Shown: in pieces, positions 40,952 through 49,145 of the stretch | Layout of the letters: each line of letters starts with the position of its first letter | Position numbering within the stretch: the first letter of the stretch is position 1 | Source of the DNA: Lachnospiraceae bacterium UBA3273 | Lineage (GTDB): Bacteria; Bacillota; Clostridia; Lachnospirales; Lachnospiraceae | NCBI GenBank assembly: GCA_002362385.1 | Contig: DEUB01000059.1 | Location: forward strand, 39,954 to 103,953 | Direction: 5' to 3' | DNA: 64,000 nt | The notes under the pieces: generated by a model | Told to the model about the DNA's origin: nothing | The model's input: the letters and a program-made list of their open reading frames with translations, nothing else | Databases searched by the model: none | Translations under genes and position numbers: made by a program

Positions 40952-42877
40952 TTACATTTCCAGTCCGTAAGATACTACTTTCCAACCGCTTTCCTCTCTG
41001 ACCAGCTCGATGGTCAGATATTGGTAATAGTCGTCTGTTTCTCTCTCTTTAAACTGCACCGCTCCGATACAATTCTCCCCCACCTGTGTATTTTGGGCAT
41101 CCATGGAGTCCGTTATACTCTCAACGACCACCTCTTTATCTCCCGGAAACCCTTTTCCGTCTCCGGAATAAGAATCAGCAAGGTATTGCTTCATAGAATC
41201 CGTATCGTTGGCAAAATATGCTTTTGAAAAATCTTCCACCAATGTTCTTACCTCTTTAACCGGACCCTCTTCCTCGGCTGATATTGCAAAGCTTTCTGCA
41301 ACTGCAGACAAGTCCCGCCCCCAGCCTTCCTCAGCCTCTTCAGGGCAGCAATAGAATACGCCATAACAGCCTGCCTCGCTTTCTATCAGCTTTACATGAT
41401 AGGAAAGCCCTGCTTCCCCTGCCGTCATTTCCGTTCCGTCTGTCTGATAGCCTTTTACTGCCAATCCTTCTCTGACTTCTTCCACAGATGAACCGTCATA
41501 CTTATTTATCCACAGTAAAACCTGATCATTTAATTCACTGCCCCATTTATCCAACCCGTATTTTGTAAAATCATAGGAAGCCGTACCATCCTCAGGGCCA
41601 AACATTCTCCATCCCTCATCAGGGATATAGATGGAATATCCGTCGCCTACAAAAAGAGTGGCGGGTACTGTCTGAAGCTCCCCTTCTTTACTGACCATTA
41701 AAGTTACCTTTTCCGGCGCTGTATCAGACGACGTATCTTCAAGGGAATTATCATTTTCTCCTTTTATATCGGATACTGCCGGCTGCTCATCGCCTTGATC
41801 TGCCGTCCCCCCGTCTACGGGTATACTGTCTATGGCGTCTGCCGCCTTATTTGCCAGAGGCTCTCCCACAGAGCATCCTACCAGCATGCCAAGACCCATT
41901 GTCATAACTGCAATTCCCGTAAATAACAAAAGACCGTTTCTCTTTTTCCCGCCGGACAATATATTTTTAAACCGTTTCTTCATAATCTGCTTACCTCCTT
42001 TAAACTGTGTGGATAAAAGGGTCTGTCCTGCATACTGCCTGTGAATGGTAGATAACAGCGTTTCCGTGTATGCCTTTTTCACGTCGTAACCGGCATTTTT
42101 TATTACCCTTTCATCGCATGACATTTCCATATCTATGACAGCCTCTCTCTGCATCATCCATACAGCGGGATTAAACCAATGTATCCCTTTTGCCACGACC
42201 AAAAGCAGCTTTAACCAGATATCATGACGTTTATAGTGGACCAATTCATGCTTTAAGATAAAAAACAATTCATCCCGGCTGTAATCTTCCTTCGGCAATA
42301 CGATTACCGGCTTAAAAAAGCCCATCAGCATAGGACTGGCCGCCCGGGAATATTTCCAAAGGGATATGCCGCCTTTGATACCTAATTCATTTTTTAACTC
42401 CGAAAGCAGCCCCGAGATCTCCTCATCCTCTATGGGCATCCCCTGTCTCATCAGCCGTTTTCTATAGTGCAGATAGCTGAGCATATGTGCGGATATGAAA
42501 GCAATTCCTCCCAAACACCATACGACCGCTATGATATCAAGGGCAGTAACGGTTCTTTTGCTTTCTTCGGACAGCGATAGGATCCCCGTAGTCATCCTGG
42601 TCGGTATTTCTATCATAATGGGACTTGCCGTATATTCAGCATCCGCTATAGTGTCTCTGGCATCTTCGGATACAACCGCCGTTTTGGGATTCAGGAACCT
42701 GCCCCCTATCTCCTTTACGGGAACGATCAGCCACAACGCCAGAAACAGCCAGACCCAGTATTTCCACTTTGCCGCATAGCGCCTTACTACTAACGGGGAT
42801 AACATCATAAACAGAATGATCATAAATCCCGTTGAAACAGAGACTTCAAAAACAGAAAGAAATGCGCTTCGTATCAT
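40952..42877 (-). CDS. M56-family (BlaR1-like) membrane metallopeptidase with novel sensor region
   Basis: 641 residues. N-terminal half: four membrane helices and the gluzincin motif KHELVHYKRHD (His210, Glu211, His214) with a third ligand in MEMSCDERVI, as in BlaR1/MecR1, which cleave the BlaI repressor on signal. After a further helix ending in MLVGC (~330) comes an extracytoplasmic part of ~300 residues. It is not the penicillin-binding domain of BlaR1: there is no SxxK acylation context, but an Asp/Glu/Thr linker, a SIYIPDEGWRMFGPEDG domain and a C-terminal DUF4878-like YYQYLTIELVREESGWKVV. The ligand is therefore probably not a beta-lactam. It overlaps the BlaI-type gene by 4 bp. Confidence 0.9.
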   Translation of the reverse strand: MIRSAFLSVFEVSVSTGFMIILFMMLSPLVVRRYAAKWKYWVWLFLALWLIVPVKEIGGRFLNPKTAVVSEDARDTIADAEYTASPIMIEIPTRMTTGILSLSEESKRTVTALDIIAVVWCLGGIAFISAHMLSYLHYRKRLMRQGMPIEDEEISGLLSELKNELGIKGGISLWKYSRAASPMLMGFFKPVIVLPKEDYSRDELFFILKHELVHYKRHDIWLKLLLVVAKGIHWFNPAVWMMQREAVIDMEMSCDERVIKNAGYDVKKAYTETLLSTIHRQYAGQTLLSTQFKGGKQIMKKRFKNILSGGKKRNGLLLFTGIAVMTMGLGMLVGCSVGEPLANKAADAIDSIPVDGGTADQGDEQPAVSDIKGENDNSLEDTSSDTAPEKVTLMVSKEGELQTVPATLFVGDGYSIYIPDEGWRMFGPEDGTASYDFTKYGLDKWGSELNDQVLLWINKYDGSSVEEVREGLAVKGYQTDGTEMTAGEAGLSYHVKLIESEAGCYGVFYCCPEEAEEGWGRDLSAVAESFAISAEEEGPVKEVRTLVEDFSKAYFANDTDSMKQYLADSYSGDGKGFPGDKEVVVESITDSMDAQNTQVGENCIGAVQFKERETDDYYQYLTIELVREESGWKVVSYGLEM

Positions 42878-43272
42878 CCTTTTCCCTCCTCATTTTTTTC
42901 AAGTTCGTCTAAAAATGTTCTCAGTTCTTCTACGTCGGAGCTGTTTAGCATCTGATTATGATACAATGTGGCCACCATACTCTGGATGGAATTATGGTAC
43001 AGCTTTTCCAAAAAACTCCCGCTCTCTTTTGCTTTATAATCGTTTTCAGCGACTACGGGAGAATACAGATTTGTCCCTGTGGCACGGTCACAGCTTATAA
43101 ATCCTTTGTCCACCAGCCTGGATAAAGATGTCATCAGCGTGGACAGCTGCCATTTCCTTCTTTCCTGCAATTCCTTTAATATGTAATTAGAAGTAAGGGG
43201 GGGCTCGCTGTTCCAGATGACCTGCATAATTTCCAATTCCGCTTCTCCCAGCTTTTTTTGAATATTTTCCAT
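42874..43272 (-). CDS. BlaI/MecI/CopY-family repressor
   Basis: 132-residue winged-helix repressor, cleaved in this family by the partner M56 protease. The DNA-binding half has KKLGEAELEIMQVIWNSEPP, the recognition helix region WQLSTLMTSLSRLVDKGFI and the wing. The C-terminal half (VATLYHNQMLNSSDVEELRTFL) is the dimerisation and cleavage region. AAAGGAGATATC precedes the ATG. Upstream are a consensus promoter and two palindromic operators, one over the -10, so the operon is autorepressed. Confidence 0.94.
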   Translation of the reverse strand: MENIQKKLGEAELEIMQVIWNSEPPLTSNYILKELQERRKWQLSTLMTSLSRLVDKGFISCDRATGTNLYSPVVAENDYKAKESGSFLEKLYHNSIQSMVATLYHNQMLNSSDVEELRTFLDELEKNEEGKG

Positions 43273-43288
43273 AATGATATCTCCTTTG

Positions 43289-43336
43289 TTATACGATCGT
43301 ATAATTTATTATACAAATGTATAATTTCTTTGTCAA
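43289..43336 (-). promoter_or_regulatory. Consensus promoter with two BlaI-type operators
   Basis: A perfect TTGACA (43331-43336) and TATAAT (43308-43313) are 17 bp apart on the minus strand. Operator 1, ATTATACA-AA-TGTATAAT (43308-43325), covers the -10 and half the spacer. Operator 2, TTATACGATCGTATAA (43289-43304), is a perfect 16-bp palindrome over the transcription start. Both contain the TATAC/GTATA half-sites typical of BlaI/MecI/CopY regulators (TACANNTGTA in operator 1). Confidence 0.85.
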
Positions 43337-43526
43337 CTACTATTCGGGGATTTCCGCAAAATATTTTTCCTCTTGTAACCGGCACCCGTAACGCCGTCTT
43401 ACAAAGCCATCGGTACAAATTAAAACAGGGGAGCCATCCTTATGGACGGTTCCCCCAGATCATTCCTTACGGATCAGTGACCAGCTCACAAAATGCTTTT
43501 ATTTCATTGATCCTGCCAAACTGTTA

Positions 43527-43910
43527 TCACAGGCTTTTATGTGGCTTAAAATATAAAAAAGCATAGATCAAAAGCATCCCTGCAAAATAGCAGCCTATAT
43601 CCCACACATCAAAAGTAGCACCCACTATGATGCGGATCAGACGGGATGTGATATGCAGTCTGTCCGCAATATGCAGTCCCTGCAAAAGCTCGACACAGAC
43701 TCCCAGAAGAAAAAGCAGAAAGGGAAGGATCTTCTCCGTAAAGCAGTCCGTTCCCGGAAAAAGGATACGAAAAAAGGCATAAAGCAGAGGGAGAACAAGA
43801 ACGTCTCCCCCATATGCCCTGATAAAGCCGCCTTTTAAAAAGGCTCCGATTAAAATTTCCGTTAACAAAAGCGCCAGAAAAAGAATGAAACAGCGCAATC
43901 TCTTTTTCAT
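43527..43910 (-). CDS. DUF2809-like membrane protein
   Basis: 127 residues with four hydrophobic helices. GGFIRAYGGDVLVLPLLYAF and the C-terminal IIVGATFDVWDIGCYFAGM match the DUF2809 pattern (F-I-R-x-Y-G-G-D near the start, G-T/A-x-F-D-x-W-D near the end). Function unknown. It begins four bases after the stop of the MFS exporter gene, so the two are an operon. AAAGGATGATTTT precedes the ATG. Confidence 0.8.
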   Translation of the reverse strand: MKKRLRCFILFLALLLTEILIGAFLKGGFIRAYGGDVLVLPLLYAFFRILFPGTDCFTEKILPFLLFLLGVCVELLQGLHIADRLHITSRLIRIIVGATFDVWDIGCYFAGMLLIYAFLYFKPHKSL

Positions 43911-43914
43911 AAAA

Positions 43915-45252
43915 TCATCCTTTCCCTATTGAAGGGTAACCGGCAGGCTCCTTACCATCCCTCTCCAACTCCCAGATATGGGAAAACTTTCTGAAATAGA
44001 AACAGATAAAAACACCTGCAAAAGCAATCACAAAAAACAGCGCTGCCGCCCCCGAGCCTTTTTTGTTCCCAAACAAAAACGAAAGTACGCTGTGGGGGTC
44101 CTGCCTGCCCAATAAGGGTTCAAACACATAGTCTACCAAAAAACCTCCCAGAAAATAACCCAGAGGAATGGTAAAAAACTGTAACGTATTTCTTGCAGCA
44201 AAAACCCTGCCCTGGATCTCTACAGGAATCCTGAGCCTTAAAACCGCATCCAGATTGGTACTCATCAAAGGTATTGCGATCCAGCCCAAAAATGCGCCGA
44301 TGCACCACACCGGCACGCTCCTTCCCAGAGCCAGTATCAGATTTTCCGTGCTCATGGATAATAACAGGCAGTTACAGATTACCCTGATCCTGCTTTTAGG
44401 CTCCTTCGAGAAAGAAGCCAGCACGCTGCCCAAAAGGGTCGTAAGCCCCACTACCGTATTGACCACGCCAAGAGCCGTCCTGCTTCCCCCTTCTCTCGAG
44501 AGTATCATGGCAGGAAAGGCAGCTTCATAGATAGAAGCTATCAGATTTATGGACGCAAGAAAGAGGATCAGATCCAGTATTCCTTTGTTTTTCCATAAAT
44601 AAGCCACACCGCTTTTGGTCAACGAGAAAAGGCTTTCTTCCTCTTTATTCTCCGAAAGCTTCTCCTTTGGAATGTGCAGAAAAAACAACAGTATGATAAA
44701 TGCCGTAAAAAACGTACACAGGTCAAACCAGATGATAAATCTTATTCCTGCAAATCCCATGACCGCAGTTGCAATGACAGGTGTCAGAACGGAATTCAGC
44801 GCATTTGAAAAATATCGCATTCCGCCCACCTTCTGATAATATTCTTCAGGCAGTATACAGGTCGTGGCAACCTCCGAAGCAGGCTGCTGGATGGAATTCA
44901 TCAGTCCGTTCACTGCATTTACCGCATACAGGTGCCAGATTTCCAAGTTTCCGCTTTCCAGTAAGCCCAAAACAATCAGAGTGCACACTGCCGCCCCGCT
45001 GTCGCAGACCAGCATAGTCTTCTTTTTATCCCATTTATCGCTGACTGCTCCTGCAAAAACGGACAAGAGCACATAGGGCGCATAGGACGCCACCATCAAA
45101 AGAGAAGTCCTCAGGGCCGATCCCTGCTGTTCATAAGACCAGATAACCAGCGCATAGGACGTTATGGCGCTTCCCAAAGCGGAAAAAGACTGTGTGATCC
45201 ACAGTATCAAAAAACTTCTAAGCTTTTTAAAATCATTTTTTAGTTTATTCAT
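43915..45252 (-). CDS. Major facilitator superfamily exporter
   Basis: 445 residues, twelve predicted helices. The cytoplasmic loop SDKWDKKKTMLVCD after helix 2 is the MFS motif A variant of drug exporters; the N-terminal FLILWITQSFSALGSAITSYAL and FAARNTLQFFTIPLGYFLGG are typical of the MefA/EntS-like macrolide/enterobactin exporter subgroup. Substrate not inferable. AAGGAGCAAAG precedes the ATG. The 250-bp gap upstream (45253-45502) shows no gene or clear signal. Confidence 0.9.
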   Translation of the reverse strand: MNKLKNDFKKLRSFLILWITQSFSALGSAITSYALVIWSYEQQGSALRTSLLMVASYAPYVLLSVFAGAVSDKWDKKKTMLVCDSGAAVCTLIVLGLLESGNLEIWHLYAVNAVNGLMNSIQQPASEVATTCILPEEYYQKVGGMRYFSNALNSVLTPVIATAVMGFAGIRFIIWFDLCTFFTAFIILLFFLHIPKEKLSENKEEESLFSLTKSGVAYLWKNKGILDLILFLASINLIASIYEAAFPAMILSREGGSRTALGVVNTVVGLTTLLGSVLASFSKEPKSRIRVICNCLLLSMSTENLILALGRSVPVWCIGAFLGWIAIPLMSTNLDAVLRLRIPVEIQGRVFAARNTLQFFTIPLGYFLGGFLVDYVFEPLLGRQDPHSVLSFLFGNKKGSGAAALFFVIAFAGVFICFYFRKFSHIWELERDGKEPAGYPSIGKG

Positions 45253-45502
45253 AAGACTTTGCTCCTTATAACAAATATTTTGATATCCGTTACATGCAAA
45301 GCCCCGGGATAGTTTTACTTCCTCTCATTCATTTCCCTGTTTTTCCCACTCCATACAGATCCTATCCCTAAGAGACTCTGCATGGAGCTTTTGCAATACA
45401 TAATTTCATTTCCGTTACCTTTCATTCTCATAAACTTCACTTTATTTTCTTACCTTAGAACGTTTCAAAGACAATTTCCCCTGCTGCTTTTGGGCAGAGA
45501 CT

Positions 45503-47233
45503 CTACAAAACTTCCTGCCCCCTGTATCTGTTGATGCAGGCAAATATCTCCTGTCTCCTGGGTCTTGCCGCAGGCTTTTGTGTAATGGCGCTAAGCCCTT
45601 TTTCATTTATGGTCTTTTCCAGAAGGTCCACCACTTCCGAAATGCTTCTCTTTCCGTTTACAAAATGAAGATGGGCATATTTTATCAATTGTCCTAAAGC
45701 ATTCAGCTGCTCTGTATCCACAAGCTGCTCCACAAGGCGCAGGTCAATATTTTCCCTGTCGATGGATATGCTGTCTAACCCCATAGTCTTTATTTTCATG
45801 CGGGGCTCCTGAAAGGCCTTTATGGGAAGGAGTATTCGTTTATGGGTAAAGCCGGCGGCCTCTAATCCTTTGCCTTTACCGTCAGCCGTGCCGCATCGGT
45901 TTTCCCCGCCTTCTCCTTTATATTCCGCCGCTTCTTTTTTTGCCCGCTCGGTAATATCCACCGGATGATAACGGTCCATCTGTACGATCTTATCCGCCAC
46001 ATAAAAGTAAGACCCTGAACTGCCTGCTACCAGTATGGTGGAAACGCCCTGATTTTCATATAATTCCCTTACCCTGTCTATAAAGGGAATGATGGGCTCC
46101 TGGTCCCTTAAGACCACTCTCTGCATCAGCTCGTCCCGGATCATAAAATTGGTGGCGCTGGTATCCTCGTCGATGAGCAGAACGCCTGCCCCCGCCTCTA
46201 CGCTTTCCGCCACGCCTGCCGCCTGAGAGGTGCTTCCGCTGGCGTCCTCTGTGTGGAAAGAGACCGTATCCTTTCCGTTGGGAAGATTTCCGATAAACAT
46301 GGAAATATCCACATTCCGTATGCTCCGTCCATCCTCCGCCCGGGATTTGACCGCAGAAGAATCGGTTATCACAAGTTCCCTGCCGTCTCCTGCAATATGA
46401 TCATAAACTCCCAGCTCCAACGCCTTTAACAGGGTGGATTTGCCGTGATAGCCTCCTCCCACGATGAGCGTGATTCCCTTCTTAATTCCCATGCCCCGGG
46501 TCTTCCCCCTGTTTGGAAGGTTCATTGTTACTTCCATGGAAACCGGGGATGTAAAGGCCACCGCATCCCTCATAGGCCTGTCCGATGCGCCGCTCTCTCT
46601 AGGCAGGATGGAACCGTTGGCTACAAAGGCCACCAGTCCCTGCTCCTTCAGCTGTCTGCGGATTTCCGTCTGGTCCTCTGCCAAGGCGCCCACTTCCTCC
46701 ACGGCCTTTTTGCCTCTTGCATCATATCTCCCATAATATAAAACCTTCTCTACGCACTCCGGCAGAAAATCAAATAAGATCTTCATGAGCTCTCTGCTGT
46801 TGATAGTCCTTCCGTTTGCCGGAAATCCCACGTGCAGTCTGACCGTTATGCCGCCCGCAGCGGGATCTATCACACAGGCCGTCCTCTCCAATATTTCCTG
46901 ACCGGGCCTCGTTATGGTTACCGTGCCGCTTTTTCCGCTTCCCTTCGCCACCCGGTTAAAGGCGGATAACTGTTTTCCGAAGCTGCGGAGAAGAAAATCC
47001 TCCAGGGCAATCCGTTTTTCCTTTGTATCGTAGCTTTCTTTCGGAAAAGCCCCCTTGCTTCCTTCCACATGGATGCTCACATCCGAAGGACTCGCGAAGG
47101 GATCTCCCTGCACATGGTCTATGGATAAGATAAACCCTTTGAAATCATAGCTCCCTTTCGTATCCTTATACGCCGGATAGCTCTTATGGTCTATGTTTTG
47201 TAATAAAATCCTTAAATCTCTGTCTGTTTTCAT
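45503..47233 (-). CDS. ABC_ATPase-family P-loop protein, unknown role
   Basis: 576 residues, soluble. It matches the predicted ABC-class ATPase family (PF09818-like) rather than a transporter ATPase: N-terminal NIDHKSYPAYKDTKGSYDF, the Walker A LIVGGGYHGKSTLLKALELG (Lys265), VLLIDEDTSATNFMIRDELM (Walker B region), and TILVAGSSGSYFYVADKI. No membrane helices and no permease neighbour. Members are widespread and uncharacterised, possibly nucleic-acid-associated. GGGGAGGC precedes the ATG. Confidence 0.88.
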   Translation of the reverse strand: MKTDRDLRILLQNIDHKSYPAYKDTKGSYDFKGFILSIDHVQGDPFASPSDVSIHVEGSKGAFPKESYDTKEKRIALEDFLLRSFGKQLSAFNRVAKGSGKSGTVTITRPGQEILERTACVIDPAAGGITVRLHVGFPANGRTINSRELMKILFDFLPECVEKVLYYGRYDARGKKAVEEVGALAEDQTEIRRQLKEQGLVAFVANGSILPRESGASDRPMRDAVAFTSPVSMEVTMNLPNRGKTRGMGIKKGITLIVGGGYHGKSTLLKALELGVYDHIAGDGRELVITDSSAVKSRAEDGRSIRNVDISMFIGNLPNGKDTVSFHTEDASGSTSQAAGVAESVEAGAGVLLIDEDTSATNFMIRDELMQRVVLRDQEPIIPFIDRVRELYENQGVSTILVAGSSGSYFYVADKIVQMDRYHPVDITERAKKEAAEYKGEGGENRCGTADGKGKGLEAAGFTHKRILLPIKAFQEPRMKIKTMGLDSISIDRENIDLRLVEQLVDTEQLNALGQLIKYAHLHFVNGKRSISEVVDLLEKTINEKGLSAITQKPAARPRRQEIFACINRYRGQEVL

Positions 47234-47315
47234 TTTTGCCTCCCCGGGCCGGGATAACGGATCATGCAGGTCCGTCCGCCCGTTTTATTCTGATTAAGTT
47301 TTATCATCTGCTTTT

Positions 47316-47900
47316 TCATTTTAAGATACGGACGGTCATAAAAACAGCCGCGCCAAGGAACATGATCCCTGTAAGCTGCTGCATTATGTCTGTCAGAAAC
47401 GGCCGGCGTTTTAATACAAATACCCGTGGGTTTTTGACAGATACAAAAATAAGATATTCCTGTCCGCTTTTATAATACTTCTCCAGCCTGCCTTTTCTGA
47501 AATAACTTTCCTCCGATCCTCCTCTATACCGCCTGCCGTCTACATGGTATTGAAACACCGGCACATAGGAATGCCTGCTGCGATACGCAGGGTAACGGAC
47601 CCTTTTTACTTCCAGAAATGTTCCCGTGATTTTTCTACGGCAGCAGAAAAGCTTTATGTACAGATGCGCGAGGCCGGAGTACAGGCACATAAAACCCAGG
47701 CTTCCGCAGGGAAGCCAGACCATCAAAAGCCTGCCAATATCGTTCAGGCCCCAAATTTCCTCCCAGATTACCAGCGCCCCAAAAAGAGCCATGACCGCCC
47801 CTGCTATGCCCAGAACCCTGAGATTTCCCGATTCCTTCCCCAGCACGATAATGACGGCACCCATGATGAGTATAAAGATACCGCCTGCAATGTTTCCCAT
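47316..47900 (-). CDS. DUF3592-like membrane protein
   Basis: 194 residues. Two N-terminal helices (GNIAGGIFILIMGAVIIVLG; VLGIAGAVMALFGALVIW), another at ~65-85, an extracytoplasmic or cytoplasmic beta domain of DUF3592 type (GTFLEVKRVRYPAYRSRHSY, VPVFQYHVDGRRYRGGSEES, YLIFVSVKNPRVFVL) and a final helix. Role unknown. GAGGAATCATTT precedes the ATG. It is divergent from the toxin-antitoxin locus, whose AT-rich DNA starts directly upstream. Confidence 0.78.
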   Translation of the reverse strand: MGNIAGGIFILIMGAVIIVLGKESGNLRVLGIAGAVMALFGALVIWEEIWGLNDIGRLLMVWLPCGSLGFMCLYSGLAHLYIKLFCCRRKITGTFLEVKRVRYPAYRSRHSYVPVFQYHVDGRRYRGGSEESYFRKGRLEKYYKSGQEYLIFVSVKNPRVFVLKRRPFLTDIMQQLTGIMFLGAAVFMTVRILK

Positions 47901-48000
47901 AAATGATTCCTCTACCCAAACAAATGTGGTAAAACCGTATCAGCACAAATACAGATTTATTTTATCACATTTTCTTTTTGGGGGCTATTGTTAAATATTT

Positions 48001-48060
48001 TTGAATTCAATCAAATAAAATACACTATTGATTGACTTTCAACATACGATAATGTATATT
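48001..48060 (+). promoter_or_regulatory. Strong promoter of the putative type III toxin-antitoxin locus
   Basis: TTGACT (48032-48037) and TATATT (48055-48060) are exactly 17 bp apart. The predicted start near 48067 is about 18 nt before the first RNA repeat, so the transcript begins with the repeats and has no open frame before the toxin. A perfect 10-bp palindrome TTGAATTCAA (48001-48010) lies just upstream and may be regulatory. Confidence 0.7.
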
Positions 48061-48084
48061 GAAAATATAAAAGGAAAATAATAT

Positions 48085-48170
48085 AGTCGGAACGGCGACT
48101 TAAAATCCGTATCCATTGGTCGGGATGAAGACCTAAAACTCATTCCCATTACAGAGTAAACTGCTAAAAA
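48085..48170 (+). ncRNA. Putative RNA antitoxin: tandem pseudoknot repeats
   Basis: Two 33-nt units, 48085-48117 and 48118-48150, are identical at 22 positions; a degenerate third copy (48151-48170) keeps the short stem CAG/CTG and the CTAAAA tract. Within each unit positions 1-4 pair with 13-16, and 5-11 pair with 23-26 and 28-30, around an A-rich linker UAAAA (17-21), an H-type pseudoknot. Of 11 differences between the units, eight form four compensatory pairs (1-16, 7-28, 9-25, 11-23) and the other three fall in unpaired columns. This is seen directly and strongly supports the structure. Location between a promoter and a nuclease-like gene matches ToxI-type antitoxins, which wrap and inhibit the toxin. 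Antitoxin function is inferred. Confidence 0.8.
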
Positions 48171-48206
48171 TCAGAGAGAGGATGGCAACAGCCATCCTTT
48201 CTCTGA
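48171..48206 (+). terminator. 16-bp stem-loop between RNA repeats and toxin gene
   Basis: Arms 48171-48186 and 48191-48206 pair over 16 positions (one G-U) around the loop AACA. The AAAGGA ribosome site of the toxin begins one base beyond. In known type III systems an attenuating terminator in this position lets RNA antitoxin exceed toxin mRNA. Here no U-tract follows, so it may attenuate weakly, act in translation, or protect the 3' end of the RNA. Confidence 0.7.
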
Positions 48207-48222
48207 TAAAGGAACATAATAT

Positions 48223-48840
48223 ATGAAAGAAGACTTTAAAGAACGGGTCCGATTGGAAATAATAAAAGCCGCCAAAAAATATCAGGAAGTGTATGTGGAT
48301 TATGAATATCTGATTTGTTCAGAGGCATTTAAACAAAACCATTATTACATAATAGATGCCCAAAAAGATAATTTTCAACATTTAACAGGAGTTCATTCAC
48401 AAATTAGTGCACAAATTTTTTTTGATAAATGCATTCAAGAAACATTGTCCACGGCAGACTTTGATTTTTCCCAAAAAGGTCAAAATAAGAAATCAGTAAA
48501 AGGTACTGTCAGAAGAAAAATTAAAGTGCTGCCCCAAATGATGGAACTTTTCAAAGAAGGTTTGCAGGCAGAAGAAAGTTTCAGGAAAAATAAAGTTATT
48601 TGTTCTTTTGCAACAGCCGATGGTAATTGTACTTTGGGATTTTTAGATTCATTAAAAGCCAGACCCAAATCATTGATAAAAGGAAATGAACTAAAGAATC
48701 CCAAACCCGTAGATTTGGTTTTAAAAAAGAAATCCCACGCAGAATTGTTTGATGAAGTCGTCATCGGAAATGAAATGAGTTTACACAAGTATAAAGATCA
48801 AATCAAGGGATTACTTTCAAAGGATTTATTAGAGAAATAG
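48223..48840 (+). CDS. Putative type III toxin, PBECR4/BECR-fold nuclease-like
   Basis: 205 residues, soluble, basic. The conserved-looking core is YEYLICSEAF, YYIIDAQKDNFQHLTGVHSQ, ISAQIFFDKCIQETLS, RRKIKVLPQMMELFKEGLQ, VICSFATADGNCTLGFLDS and ELKNPKPVDLVLKKK. The F-x-HLTG element followed by S(A)x2FF(D)KC resembles PBECR4, a Barnase-EndoU-ColicinE5/D-RelE superfamily member; this is from memory. ToxN-type toxins belong to the same broad fold class, but this protein is longer than ToxN, TenpN or CptN as I know them and is not obviously one of them. The start follows AAAGGAACATAATAT. Its AT-rich codon use differs from both neighbours, suggesting acquisition. RNase activity is inferred. Confidence 0.75.
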   Translation: MKEDFKERVRLEIIKAAKKYQEVYVDYEYLICSEAFKQNHYYIIDAQKDNFQHLTGVHSQISAQIFFDKCIQETLSTADFDFSQKGQNKKSVKGTVRRKIKVLPQMMELFKEGLQAEESFRKNKVICSFATADGNCTLGFLDSLKARPKSLIKGNELKNPKPVDLVLKKKSHAELFDEVVIGNEMSLHKYKDQIKGLLSKDLLEK

Positions 48841-49145
48841 CCAATTAATCAGCATGACACGTACTGATTAATATCAACGATAAATTATCTTTTGCTCCTT
48901 TTCAATACACACTTTTCTGAAACTTTCTCACAATTTTTTCCATATTATTCTCTCCACGGCTTTGTTTCATATACCAATACTATCCTGATTAACCGTCCTT
49001 TTTAACCCTGTTTCTGAAAATGCACATACATTTTTAATCAAAATATTTCTCCGATTCTCAACCAATACGTCAGCTACTCTTCAATCAACTCAATTGAACA
49101 GTGATATAATCCTATCTGCACAATTCCGCCGCTTTTCATCCATCC
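48841..49145. other. Gene-free AT-rich stretch downstream of the toxin gene
   Basis: The only clear structure is the perfect inverted repeat ATTAATCAG (48844-48852) / CTGATTAAT (48864-48872) four bases after the toxin stop, a plausible terminator or mRNA-end hairpin without a strong U-tract. The rest, up to the DUF4143 ATPase stop at 49146, shows no open frame with a ribosome site and no recognisable repeat. Confidence 0.55.

Noticed and set aside
45253..45502. Possible small gene or RNA between the MFS and ABC_ATPase genes
   Set aside because: No open frame with a ribosome site, no stable symmetric hairpin and no promoter-like pair stood out.
48223..48840. Toxin assigned to the known ToxN, CptN or TenpN families
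   Set aside because: Length (205 aa) and visible motifs such as HLTG and CSFATADG do not match what I recall of those families; assignment left at PBECR4/BECR-like.
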